This document shows positions 52,922 to 61,448 of a DNA stretch of 64,000 nt, in pieces (positions within the stretch are counted from its first letter, which is position 1; each line of letters starts with the position of its first letter). Source of the stretch: Leptospira sp. WS58.C1 (GTDB lineage Bacteria; Spirochaetota; Leptospiria; Leptospirales; Leptospiraceae); the NCBI RefSeq assembly GCF_040833995.1, contig NZ_CP162137.1:3084001-3148000 (forward strand), given 5' to 3'. Below the pieces are notes generated by a model. The model searched no databases and was not told where the DNA came from. It was given only the letters and a program-made list of their open reading frames with translations. The translations under genes and the position numbers were made by a program.

Positions 52922-55900
52922 ATACATTGTCATAATATTTCGGAAAATAGGATTTTCGTCATATCCCCATTGGTTGTAAACGACCAATAACCCAATCAAA
53001 CCAATTGGGCTCAGCTTTTCATAAATCCCAAACCCTCTTGATTCGTAACTAGCCCAAATGCCGATATCCAAACCTACACTTAGGCCAAAGGTATATATGT
53101 TAAAGCCGCTGAAAAACCAATCTTCTCCAAGATTACCTATTAACAAATTCATTCCACCCGAAGCAAAAGTTCCTAATACCCGATCTCTTAGTCTTGACCA
53201 ACTATCTCCATTTGTATGCCTCTTACCAAGAACTTCTTGCTCAAAGGCTTCTCCGATTCTTCTTGCAGTTTGATCTACTCCTCTAGCAGCTGCTCGGAAC
53301 CCCCGTTCAATGCTTGCCATGGCTCCTTTAAATCCATGATCTACTCTACGGAAATGTGCCCTAACTCCATCATCAACCCTACGAAAGTGTGCTCTAACTC
53401 CACGATCTAAAGCAGATAAATAACTTTTGACCCTATGATCTATTCCTCGTGCATAACCCCTTAAACTATGATCAATAGCTCTTAATGGACTCCGAACTGC
53501 ATGATCTATCCTACGTAAATATTTTCTATAAGTATGGTCTACCCTTCGGAAATGATCTTTCCAAGTATGGTCAACGCTGTGACCTACGGTATTCATAACT
53601 CCATTTGCGTGATGAAACATTTTCTTCAGTATTTCATTAAACATGTGAACATATTCATTATGCCCACCTGGATCTCTGAAGTTTACAGGATTTCCACTCA
53701 CATACATATAGCGGTTCATCCCTTGCGTTTTTGCCGAAGCAATAACGGAATCCGGCTGTAAAAATCTTCCAATCTTCGGATCAAAGAATCTTGCTTTATA
53801 GTAATATAAAGACGACTCTCTATCTTCTTGTTGTCCTGTATATTTGTAACGGAAAATGTCAGGTCCGGAAGAGTTTGTTCGATCTATTTCACCGTAAGGT
53901 TTGTATGAAATTAAACTAGCTCCACCAAGATCTCCCCCGGTTAGAGCACTTCCTTCCCCATTAGAAACCATTGAAATAGAACCTAAATGATCAGGATGGA
54001 AGAATATCATTCCAGGTATCGGAGTTCCACCTACGGATCCTGAACCTCCACCAGATCCATCGCCTGGGGAATCTATCGAAGGAGTTCCATCAGTATTTCC
54101 GACTGGAATTAACGCCCATGGAGGAACACCTTCTTCACCTTGGTTCGGGATAAATATTCCGCAATTATTAACGGTAGAAAAAATCATCACAGTTAATACA
54201 ATAGGTGTGATAGAAGACAGACGAGGACTTGAGAATTCCTGTATCCTTTCTTTGTTTTTCCAGAACCAATAATATGCCGTGATGTGTACTAAGGTCCAGA
54301 CTAGCAGATCATAACGAAGAGATAGCTTTCCGCTATAATCATATAAGAAAGAATGAAAGCTAGATTTGCTTATTCCCGCTAATTTATCGATTCCTGGTTT
54401 CCAATATGCTTTTGCTAAAATATTCGAATCAGATACTTCCGTTGCAGAAATTAAATTAGCATCTTGTCTGGCTAACTGAGAAACTAAATCTCCAGAAAGT
54501 CCTCTTATGTATAGAGTATGAGTGTCTGGCTGACCAGGCTTACGAACGACTTCATAACTTGGGTCCGGATAAAATTCTATAGATGCATCTGCATCTCTTA
54601 CTTTTTTAATTCTAGCTCCATCAAAACCATAGTTCATACGAATGCGATCTCCGCCTCCATAAGGTTGGATATCCACCAACTTACCAAAAGCATCATAAGT
54701 GAAAGCATCTCCTCCTCTATTTACTATGTTTCCGGAACCGTCGTAGCTGTATAAGGTAGTTCCCGCAAGATCGGAAGTCGCTGAAGTTATTCTGTAAGGT
54801 CTTGAAGAATCGGAATAACCTAAGGTAGTATCACCTTTATGTTTTAAGTTACCTCTTGAATCATAAGTATAACTTTCTGCACCGTATTTTCCTGTAGCAG
54901 ATACCAAACGATTTAAGGAATCAAATTGGAAATTTTGAGTTCTGTCAGGTCTGAGAAGATCTGTTATTTTTTGAATATTATCATTAGAATCATATTCATA
55001 GGCAAGATTTTGCGCGATTGATCCATTCTTCAAAGTAGTCTTAAGCCCAGTAGGACGTTTTAGGATAGGATCAAATGCGATATCTGATTGGACTCCATTT
55101 CCTAAAGTTCTCAATACTCTAAAGGTTCCGGAAGTTCCAGGGAATGGACCTTCATATTTTACGACCGGATGGTTATAACTTCCTAAGTCAGGTATATCCA
55201 TCGTGATGCCGGTCATTATACCCATCTCGGAATAGAAATAATGACTTACACTTCCATCAGGATAAGTAAAATCTTGTAATCTGTCTTGATTGTCGTAGGT
55301 ATATCGGAATACAAAAGTTAAATCATCAATCGTTCTAACTTTACGGACGATATTCCCATTAATATTATATTCCAAATTTGTAGTTCCTGATCCGTCACTA
55401 ATAGAAGCCGGTTTTCCTATTCCATTCGGAGCAGAATCGTAAGTATATAAAATCTGAGTTTCACTTCCGTCTGTATATGTCCGAGTGATTCTATTAATTT
55501 CATCATACTCGTTTCGAATTGATCTTCCTCTTGCATCTACTGTTCGAGTTAAATTACCTTCAGTATCATAATCATGTGAGGAAGTTCCTGAGGAAGTATC
55601 AGAAACCGTTTTCTTATTTCCAAATAAATCGTAAGTAAAGTTCGTTTCCCCTTGAGCGGGATCGACGATCTTTGTAAGACGATTTGCCTCATCATATTCG
55701 TAGGAAATGATAGCTCCGTTAGAACTTTTAGAAATTGTATTTCCGAAGGTATCCTTGGTCTCGATTTCTGTGCTTAGAGTTTCTGATCCTTTTTTAATAA
55801 CCGAAGTAGTAGTTAGGCCGCTGTAAGTTACACTTACAGTTTTTCCATCTGGAGAAGAAATTAAACTGACTCTTCCTTCTGGACCTGCATATTCATAATT

Positions 55901-58900
55901 TACCCAGTCACTTGGAGTTAAATTCTGGATATACGGGGTCGATCGCCTTAGAAGTTTTCCGTCGGCTCTATATTCTGCTTCCTCAACTAAAAGTGACCCT
56001 TGGATGGAAGTGCTTTCCTTCCTGCTTACATTACCGAATATATCGATGTATTCTTTATAACGAAGCTCGCCAAAGGAATCATCTCTTACTGATTTTTGAG
56101 AATATTCCTCGTTCGGCTTTCCAGTGTTTCCGTATTCAAATTCTTCCGACCAATCGGATTCCCCAGGTTTTATCCTCCGTAAGATTCTCCCATACGCATC
56201 AAACGCTCGGGTCTCAGTCCCTCCGTTTGCATTAGTTACTTTTGTTTCTAATCCGTATACAGAATCATATTCCATAGAAGTAGTATGACCTAAAGGATTA
56301 GTAGTTTTAGTAACAAATGTAGAAGTAGCTGAGTCGTATTCAACATTTGTTTCTTTCCCCTTAGAGTCTGTTACTGTTATAGGATTACCGTAAGTATCAT
56401 AGGAAAAAGTTCGAGTCCTTGTTACCGATGTACTTGGAAATTCGGTTACTATTCGAAGTTCCTTATCATCATATGTATACACCTTACTGTCTGTAAGAAC
56501 TCCATTGCGCTCTGTTTTATCCGTTGAAGGTTGGTTCAGCACCCAATTAGCCGTATCACAAGCATAAGTCTGAGTACGAGTAATTGTGCCTGAAGTTCCA
56601 ATCTCACTACTTACTTTAGGGTTTCCACATGAATCATACGTAAAAGTCGAAGAAGAGGATGCTACTTGGACTCCACCCATGTATGTTGTCTCCGATGAAG
56701 CACTCATACGACTATAAGGAATAGAATTGAAGCTAGCGGACTCGTATGTATAAGTCTTTTGTGTAACTATACTTTCTTGAACTCCATTAACGTATCGCAT
56801 CTCTTCCGAGATCTTTTTTCCTGAAAATAAATATGAAGATTGATTATAAGTTTCAATAGTCTTTATGTTCGTTCTTGAATTAGAAGTTGTAACTTTCGAA
56901 AATCCTAAATATCCGCTTGTATATGGATCTCCGATCGCTATTTTACCGTTTTCATAAACGTAAGAGATTGTTTCAGAAACTGTATCACTTAATATATTAG
57001 TTATAGATGAAACGATTAAATCACCTCCGTTGTCTGCGATGATCGGATAGGAATTGCTCGAAGGTAATATTAGATTAGTTACACTTGGATCATTTCTACG
57101 GATATATGAAATACTACTTTCTAATCCATAGGCTCCCTTGATTTTAGTGAGAATGTTACCAGGTAGTCCGGTTTTAGAAATGTAGGCTTCCCAACCTCCC
57201 GTTATGCTGTTATTTGGAACATTATAAACTACCAGATCTAAGCGACCATCTGAGTTTAAATCGACCAGATCAAACTCATCTGAAGCCGCTATAGTTTTAA
57301 CAGGACTTGAAAGTATCGTTGTCCCATCTGATAAGAAAATTCTGATATTTGTTCCGTCTCCGGCGATTAAGTCATCGAAGCCATCTCCGTCCATATCTCC
57401 TAATCTATACGACTTAAATTTGTTCGGTTCATTGTTAAATGTTAAACCAGGAATGCTTACGATAGTAGGGACAGTGGAGAAAGAGTCAAATTGGTTCCAG
57501 TAAATTTCAAAAGAATCGTTATTATAAACTAACAGATCTAAAAGTCCGTCTCCATTTGGATCTCCCCAAAATCTTGTAGCTAAACTGCCCGAATCTGGAT
57601 TGAAATTAGCAGCCTGGCCGTTGTTTCCTATTGTATAAGTATTTAGAACCAGACTATCTAAATCAGAACTAAATCTATAAACTTCAATTCCATTTGAAGA
57701 AGAATATCGGACAAGCTCCGGAATACCGCTAGAGTCAATATCAAAGAACTCTCCAGGATTGGAGACTACGCCAGGAACAGTGTATATTTTTTCATTTGTA
57801 AAGCCGGTCCCATTAGAAAAGCGGACTCTAACTTCATCGGGTCCTGTTATGCGAATATGATCTGATCTACCATCTCGATTAATATCATAAAGCCAACTTA
57901 ATGTGTAAAATTGCGGAACTTCCGTTAAATAGACTGGAGAACTTACCGAATATGTAAAATCATTTCCCGGTGAGATTATTTTTACACCATCTGAAAAATA
58001 ATTTCTAAGATTAGTACCGTTAGAAATGCTTAAATCAGATTTGGCATTTCCATCAATGTCTCCAAAATTTAGACTCCTTAATGTATTAAAGCTAACACCA
58101 GCAAGAATTTCATCAAACACGGAATTGCTGGGAGTAAAACTTCCAGTTTTTTGGTTTATAAATGATCCGAGTTGTACATTATTATCTTGGTCGCCATATA
58201 AGCGAATATAATCTGGATAACCATCTCCACTTACATCTCCCCAAGCTCCAATAGATCGGGGGGATTTTATTCCATAATTACAAGATTCATAATATGCTTC
58301 GACATATAACTGGCATGCTAATCCCCAGGTCGCCTTAGTGTTCATACAGGCAGTGTATGATGCAGGCTCAGCTGCTAAATACGAACAATCTGTCGTTCCG
58401 AAGACTGTACACGCATATGCTCCTTCTACACAACGTGTTTTATCATACATGGGAGTACGGGACCAAAACTTTAATTGTTTATTGGAAATATCCCAGCTTG
58501 TATTTCGATCTAAAGAATAATTTCCAGATGCGGAATACTGAAAACTGACGGGAATAAAGGCCCCTGATCCAAATTGGGGATGGGATTCTTCTCTATCAAT
58601 AGAAGTTAGTCTTTTTCTCCCTTGTTCACCTGTTTCATATTCAAAAGAATAACTACGCACCTGGGAGCCATCAATCGAGATTTGAATTTCAGAAAGCAAT
58701 TGACTACCTACCGTTTGAAGTCCGCCAGAATAGGATATTATGCTTGATCCGGAACTTTCATACACGAATGAAATAGTTTTATTTTGATAACTTATGGTTT
58801 GGGGATAGAGTCTTTTAACATTTGGAAGATAAGTAAAAGTATAAGAATTTCCGAATCGATCTTCAGCTTTCCTTAATCCCCAGATTACTGGAATCCCAGT

Positions 58901-59455
58901 TGCATTAGTTATAACGGAATCAGATGAGCCTCCGAAGGTGTAAGTATTTCCAGAAGGATCTTTTACGATCCAAACACAAGATGAATCATTACAGGTAGAC
59001 TGTTTTTGAAATTGGAAGAAGCTTTCCGGCTTTGATCTGTATTCTGTCCCATTTCCGCTAACATCAACTAGGCGACCAGCTAAGTCGCTTGTAAAAAAGT
59101 CATTTGAACCGTAAGTCATTCCGGAAGATGTTTCTCTATATATTCCTGAAATTCCTGAGAGAGACCAGCCCTCTCCTAGTAATCCTTCTCCAGATTCTAC
59201 TGAATAAGAAATGTTTATGCTTGGTCCCCAATCTTTTCGAGCAGGAGGTAATTCGATAGGAATACTTGCTCCGATTTTTCCTCGAAAATCGACATCTAAA
59301 GTGGGTAAATCAATCGGAATCTCGGATTCCTGCGTTAGGCTTCGTAGCGCAGAAGAGAAATATCTAGAAAGTGGTGCAAAGGAGAAGCCTAACGTAGTAC
59401 CTGCTACAAAAAGTAAAATTATCCCAAATTGGATAGATTTCTTTCTTTTAATCAT
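52850..59455 (-). CDS. Giant SpvB/VCBS/YD-repeat RHS-core protein (TcB-TcC-like fusion)
   Basis: 2201 residues with a signal-like N-terminus (QFGIILLFVAGTTLGFSF), start behind AAAGGG. Order: SpvB domain (about 45-330; KIGASIPIELPP, GEGWSLSGIS), VCBS/FG-GAP repeats (about 405-790; GDVSGDGYPD, GDPNGDGLLD, GDMDGDGFDD), a TcB-middle-like part (about 795-900; AYGLESSISYI), YD repeats (about 1000-1680; YDEANRLTKIVD, YDSRGNLKHKG), two membrane segments (about 1716-1732 and 1749-1765), the RHS core (1815-1932; HPDHLGS, YYYKARFFDPKIGRF, NRYMYVSGNPVNFRDPGG), ten 11-residue repeats (1961-2070) and a hydrophobic Gly-rich tail. The first parts match Tc-toxin B plus C cages, which encapsulate a C-terminal effector. 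No TcA, VgrG or PAAR is present. Surface protein or contact toxin; substrate unknown. Confidence 0.88.
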   Translation of the reverse strand: MIKRKKSIQFGIILLFVAGTTLGFSFAPLSRYFSSALRSLTQESEIPIDLPTLDVDFRGKIGASIPIELPPARKDWGPSINISYSVESGEGLLGEGWSLSGISGIYRETSSGMTYGSNDFFTSDLAGRLVDVSGNGTEYRSKPESFFQFQKQSTCNDSSCVWIVKDPSGNTYTFGGSSDSVITNATGIPVIWGLRKAEDRFGNSYTFTYLPNVKRLYPQTISYQNKTISFVYESSGSSIISYSGGLQTVGSQLLSEIQISIDGSQVRSYSFEYETGEQGRKRLTSIDREESHPQFGSGAFIPVSFQYSASGNYSLDRNTSWDISNKQLKFWSRTPMYDKTRCVEGAYACTVFGTTDCSYLAAEPASYTACMNTKATWGLACQLYVEAYYESCNYGIKSPRSIGAWGDVSGDGYPDYIRLYGDQDNNVQLGSFINQKTGSFTPSNSVFDEILAGVSFNTLRSLNFGDIDGNAKSDLSISNGTNLRNYFSDGVKIISPGNDFTYSVSSPVYLTEVPQFYTLSWLYDINRDGRSDHIRITGPDEVRVRFSNGTGFTNEKIYTVPGVVSNPGEFFDIDSSGIPELVRYSSSNGIEVYRFSSDLDSLVLNTYTIGNNGQAANFNPDSGSLATRFWGDPNGDGLLDLLVYNNDSFEIYWNQFDSFSTVPTIVSIPGLTFNNEPNKFKSYRLGDMDGDGFDDLIAGDGTNIRIFLSDGTTILSSPVKTIAASDEFDLVDLNSDGRLDLVVYNVPNNSITGGWEAYISKTGLPGNILTKIKGAYGLESSISYIRRNDPSVTNLILPSSNSYPIIADNGGDLIVSSITNILSDTVSETISYVYENGKIAIGDPYTSGYLGFSKVTTSNSRTNIKTIETYNQSSYLFSGKKISEEMRYVNGVQESIVTQKTYTYESASFNSIPYSRMSASSETTYMGGVQVASSSSTFTYDSCGNPKVSSEIGTSGTITRTQTYACDTANWVLNQPSTDKTERNGVLTDSKVYTYDDKELRIVTEFPSTSVTRTRTFSYDTYGNPITVTDSKGKETNVEYDSATSTFVTKTTNPLGHTTSMEYDSVYGLETKVTNANGGTETRAFDAYGRILRRIKPGESDWSEEFEYGNTGKPNEEYSQKSVRDDSFGELRYKEYIDIFGNVSRKESTSIQGSLLVEEAEYRADGKLLRRSTPYIQNLTPSDWVNYEYAGPEGRVSLISSPDGKTVSVTYSGLTTTSVIKKGSETLSTEIETKDTFGNTISKSSNGAIISYEYDEANRLTKIVDPAQGETNFTYDLFGNKKTVSDTSSGTSSHDYDTEGNLTRTVDARGRSIRNEYDEINRITRTYTDGSETQILYTYDSAPNGIGKPASISDGSGTTNLEYNINGNIVRKVRTIDDLTFVFRYTYDNQDRLQDFTYPDGSVSHYFYSEMGIMTGITMDIPDLGSYNHPVVKYEGPFPGTSGTFRVLRTLGNGVQSDIAFDPILKRPTGLKTTLKNGSIAQNLAYEYDSNDNIQKITDLLRPDRTQNFQFDSLNRLVSATGKYGAESYTYDSRGNLKHKGDTTLGYSDSSRPYRITSATSDLAGTTLYSYDGSGNIVNRGGDAFTYDAFGKLVDIQPYGGGDRIRMNYGFDGARIKKVRDADASIEFYPDPSYEVVRKPGQPDTHTLYIRGLSGDLVSQLARQDANLISATEVSDSNILAKAYWKPGIDKLAGISKSSFHSFLYDYSGKLSLRYDLLVWTLVHITAYYWFWKNKERIQEFSSPRLSSITPIVLTVMIFSTVNNCGIFIPNQGEEGVPPWALIPVGNTDGTPSIDSPGDGSGGGSGSVGGTPIPGMIFFHPDHLGSISMVSNGEGSALTGGDLGGASLISYKPYGEIDRTNSSGPDIFRYKYTGQQEDRESSLYYYKARFFDPKIGRFLQPDSVIASAKTQGMNRYMYVSGNPVNFRDPGGHNEYVHMFNEILKKMFHHANGVMNTVGHSVDHTWKDHFRRVDHTYRKYLRRIDHAVRSPLRAIDHSLRGYARGIDHRVKSYLSALDRGVRAHFRRVDDGVRAHFRRVDHGFKGAMASIERGFRAAARGVDQTARRIGEAFEQEVLGKRHTNGDSWSRLRDRVLGTFASGGMNLLIGNLGEDWFFSGFNIYTFGLSVGLDIGIWASYESRGFGIYEKLSPIGLIGLLVVYNQWGYDENPIFRNIMTMYMYKKYGLAPGACIVGGQEFYDCN
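53246..53575 (-). repeat. Ten tandem 33-bp units encoding 11-residue repeats
   Basis: Ten consecutive in-frame units of 11 residues with consensus [VIL]DHxxRxxxRx, for example VDHTYRKYLRR, IDHSLRGYARG, LDRGVRAHFRR, VDDGVRAHFRR. Units 6 and 7 are almost identical also at base level (around 53340-53410), showing recent duplication; the last two units are eroded (IERGFRAAARG, VDQTARRIGEA). Hydrophobic residues at positions 1, 5 and 8-9 predict a hendecad amphipathic or coiled-coil helix with a basic face. Confidence 0.85.
54014..54331 (-). other. Membrane insert and Gly-rich linker before the RHS core
   Basis: Residues 1709-1814 of the RHS protein break the YD-repeat pattern: a first hydrophobic helix (LLVWTLVHITAYYWFW), a basic loop, a second helix ending with VMIFSTVNNCG, then a linker rich in Gly, Ser and Pro (GDGSGGGSGSVGG) leading into HPDHLGS. 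The NNC resembles a lipobox. Soluble Tc-type cages lack such helices here. Confidence 0.7.
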
Positions 59456-59584
59456 TCCAAAACACCCTTTCTACTTCTAAAATTCCCTAAAAAAACATTG
59501 CATTGTAGAGTAATTCCAAACTTTGTTTATTTGTTGGTTTAAAAACGAAGTATTTCCAATATTGTGTCAAGTGAATTTGTTAAA
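59456..59584. promoter_or_regulatory. Divergent promoter region of the RHS gene and envelope operon
   Basis: 129 AT-rich bases separate the RHS start from the start of the divergent envelope operon and must hold both promoters. AAAGGG precedes the RHS ATG. I see no clear operator palindrome. Confidence 0.5.
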
Positions 59585-60562
59585 ATGAAAATTTATCCCA
59601 ATCATATACTCTTTGCTTCGCCTTTTTCATGCTTTAAAAATAACTTAAAATTTTATCTAACGTACGGAATCTTCGTCTTCGAAATTCTTTCTTGTACGTT
59701 TATTCCTGTCTCGGGTTGGGGAACTGTCACAGGTGCGGAAGCAAAAAGAAAATTAGAAGCAGCAATATCTTCGCAAGCGTCGATTGCAACCTTTCTGAAT
59801 CTTACTGGAATAAGTAACAGTGGAACGTGTGGGAGTGGGGCAACTAATCAAAATCTATCAGAGAATGAATCTAATGGTAACGACACCTTTCAGGATGCAT
59901 ATCAATCTAGTAACAATAAAGTATTAGTTCCTGGAATTAACGGATCGACGATTACTTATTCTGGAACCATTGATTCAGATAATGAATACGATTTTATTTA
60001 TGTATATAGTAATCAGTATTCTCTATTCGATGTTTCTAAAACGACTGGAGCAGCTTCTTGCGGTAGATTTTATGGTTTAGTTTATCATAATAATAACACA
60101 ACTGAAGATGCCGGATTTGGTTCTCCAGTTGCACTTGGATCTGCTACATTAAGTTCTGGTCCTTCTTCGAGTGATAGTGATGAAATTTTCATTCGATGTA
60201 CAGGAACAACAGGGCAGACTTACTCATTTGAATTTACAGACCAAACTCCAGTAACCCCAACTACACCTGGTATTACAGATCCTTCAAACTTATCTGATAA
60301 TACTTTTCTATCTAGTTATATCTTCTTCAGTATAGCTCACATAGATTCTGCTAAAACATATACAGAAGAATCCGTAGACTCTTGTCTTTCTGAGATAAAG
60401 AAGAAAGGACCTATTATTACAATATACAATGCAGAAGCAAAACGTCAGGCATCTCAGTGTGGCAAAGAAACTATTACTATCGATAGAAACATAATGCTTG
60501 GCAACGCTTGTAAATTAGAACAAGCAAAAACGATCCAACTTGGTGATATAGGATTCCCCTAA
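59585..60562 (+). CDS. Putative Leptospira-type lipoprotein, first gene of the envelope operon
   Basis: 325 residues from the ATG at 59585 (a GTG 21 bases upstream is in frame). A long N-terminal region ends in a hydrophobic stretch GIFVFEILSCTF with a lipobox-like Cys, then GTVTGAEAKRKLEAAI. The middle is rich in Ser, Thr, Asn and Gly with beta patterns (YDFIYVYSNQYSLFDV) and two Cys-containing parts; the end CGKETITIDRNIMLGNACKLEQAKTIQLGD has two cysteines. The GTVTGAEAK start reminds me of a leptospiral lipoprotein family (TIGR04452-like), but that is memory, not a search. The next gene is 13 bases downstream. Confidence 0.55.
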   Translation: MKIYPNHILFASPFSCFKNNLKFYLTYGIFVFEILSCTFIPVSGWGTVTGAEAKRKLEAAISSQASIATFLNLTGISNSGTCGSGATNQNLSENESNGNDTFQDAYQSSNNKVLVPGINGSTITYSGTIDSDNEYDFIYVYSNQYSLFDVSKTTGAASCGRFYGLVYHNNNTTEDAGFGSPVALGSATLSSGPSSSDSDEIFIRCTGTTGQTYSFEFTDQTPVTPTTPGITDPSNLSDNTFLSSYIFFSIAHIDSAKTYTEESVDSCLSEIKKKGPIITIYNAEAKRQASQCGKETITIDRNIMLGNACKLEQAKTIQLGDIGFP

Positions 60563-60575
60563 AGGCTAATACTTG

Positions 60576-61448
60576 ATGCGAATAACTTTTTATCTGTTCT
60601 TATTCATTGTCTGTTCTTATCAAATTACAGCCGCAGAATTACTTCTAAAAAATGGAAACTCGTTCTTATTAGATGTAGTCCATGAAGATGATCGAAATGT
60701 TCAAGTAAATTGGAAGGGAAGAGTTTATACAATTCCGAAGAAGGAAGTCCAGAAATTAGATTATTCTAAGAAAGGAACTCAATCTTCCCATCGTTACTCC
60801 ACATTTACATTGAAAGATGGAAGTAAAATTCGCGGGGTTATTGCGGAAGAAAGAGACAAGGGATATACAATCAGAACCGATGTCGGCTTTTTAGAAATAG
60901 ATAAATCCCAGATCCAAGATATGGACAATGGAGGAAGTTCTTCCCCCGATCTGCCTAATGAATACTTAACTGAATCATCAAAACAGCCTGAGACTATCTT
61001 TGGTGGAAGTCTTAGTTTTTTAGCAAATACTTCTCCGATCGCACCTGCCCACAGCATAACAGGGGGTGCAGGATTTTTCGTAGAACCAGCTTTCTTATTT
61101 TTATCGGAAAAATACCAAGTTGGTTTTAAAGCTGAATATCTTGTTTCACCAGGTACTTCCAATTATTCTTTTCTCAACGCATATTCCTATCTTAAAAGAG
61201 ATTTCGGTATAGGAGATTCAAAGAACTGGTATGGTATCTTAGGAGCCGGGTTTGGTTCCGTTAGATATCAAAGAGGAGAAACACAAGTTTCAGGATTGGA
61301 TCCAATCGGTTACGTTGAGTTCGGATACCAAGGATGGAAACTTGGAAACATGGTCCTTCGATCTGGACTTAGAGCTAACTGCTATTTTGAGTCAAGAGGA
61401 ACTGTCTGCATGGGTGGATTAGAAATTTCCTTAGGATATAGAATATGA
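60576..61448 (+). CDS. Exported protein with small SH3-like N-terminal part and barrel-like C-terminus
   Basis: 290 residues from the ATG at 60576 (a TTG one codon upstream is possible). The signal peptide is RITFYLFLFIVCSYQITAA. The next about 100 residues contain two similar beta-type repeats: LLLKNGNSFLLDVVHEDDRNVQVNWKGRVYTIPKKEVQKLDY and FTLKDGSKIRGVIAEERDKGYTIRTDVGFLEIDKSQIQDM (listed by their ends), resembling Sm-like or SH3-like folds. The C-terminal half (from about 150) has alternating strands with Gly and aromatic residues (YQVGFKAEYLVSPG, WYGILGAGFGSVRY, EISLGYRI) as in outer-membrane beta-barrels. It overlaps the next gene by 4 bases. Confidence 0.6.
   Translation: MRITFYLFLFIVCSYQITAAELLLKNGNSFLLDVVHEDDRNVQVNWKGRVYTIPKKEVQKLDYSKKGTQSSHRYSTFTLKDGSKIRGVIAEERDKGYTIRTDVGFLEIDKSQIQDMDNGGSSSPDLPNEYLTESSKQPETIFGGSLSFLANTSPIAPAHSITGGAGFFVEPAFLFLSEKYQVGFKAEYLVSPGTSNYSFLNAYSYLKRDFGIGDSKNWYGILGAGFGSVRYQRGETQVSGLDPIGYVEFGYQGWKLGNMVLRSGLRANCYFESRGTVCMGGLEISLGYRI

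Noticed and set aside
53246..53575. CRISPR-like tandem repeat
   Set aside because: The 33-bp units are contiguous, in frame and coding, without spacers.
52850..59455. Type VI secretion RHS effector
   Set aside because: No PAAR domain, VgrG or T6SS gene is present, and the N-terminus has a signal-like sequence with an SpvB domain instead.
53058..59480. Several plus-strand frames opposite the RHS gene
   Set aside because: They are short, of poor coding character and lie entirely opposite a well-supported 2201-residue gene.
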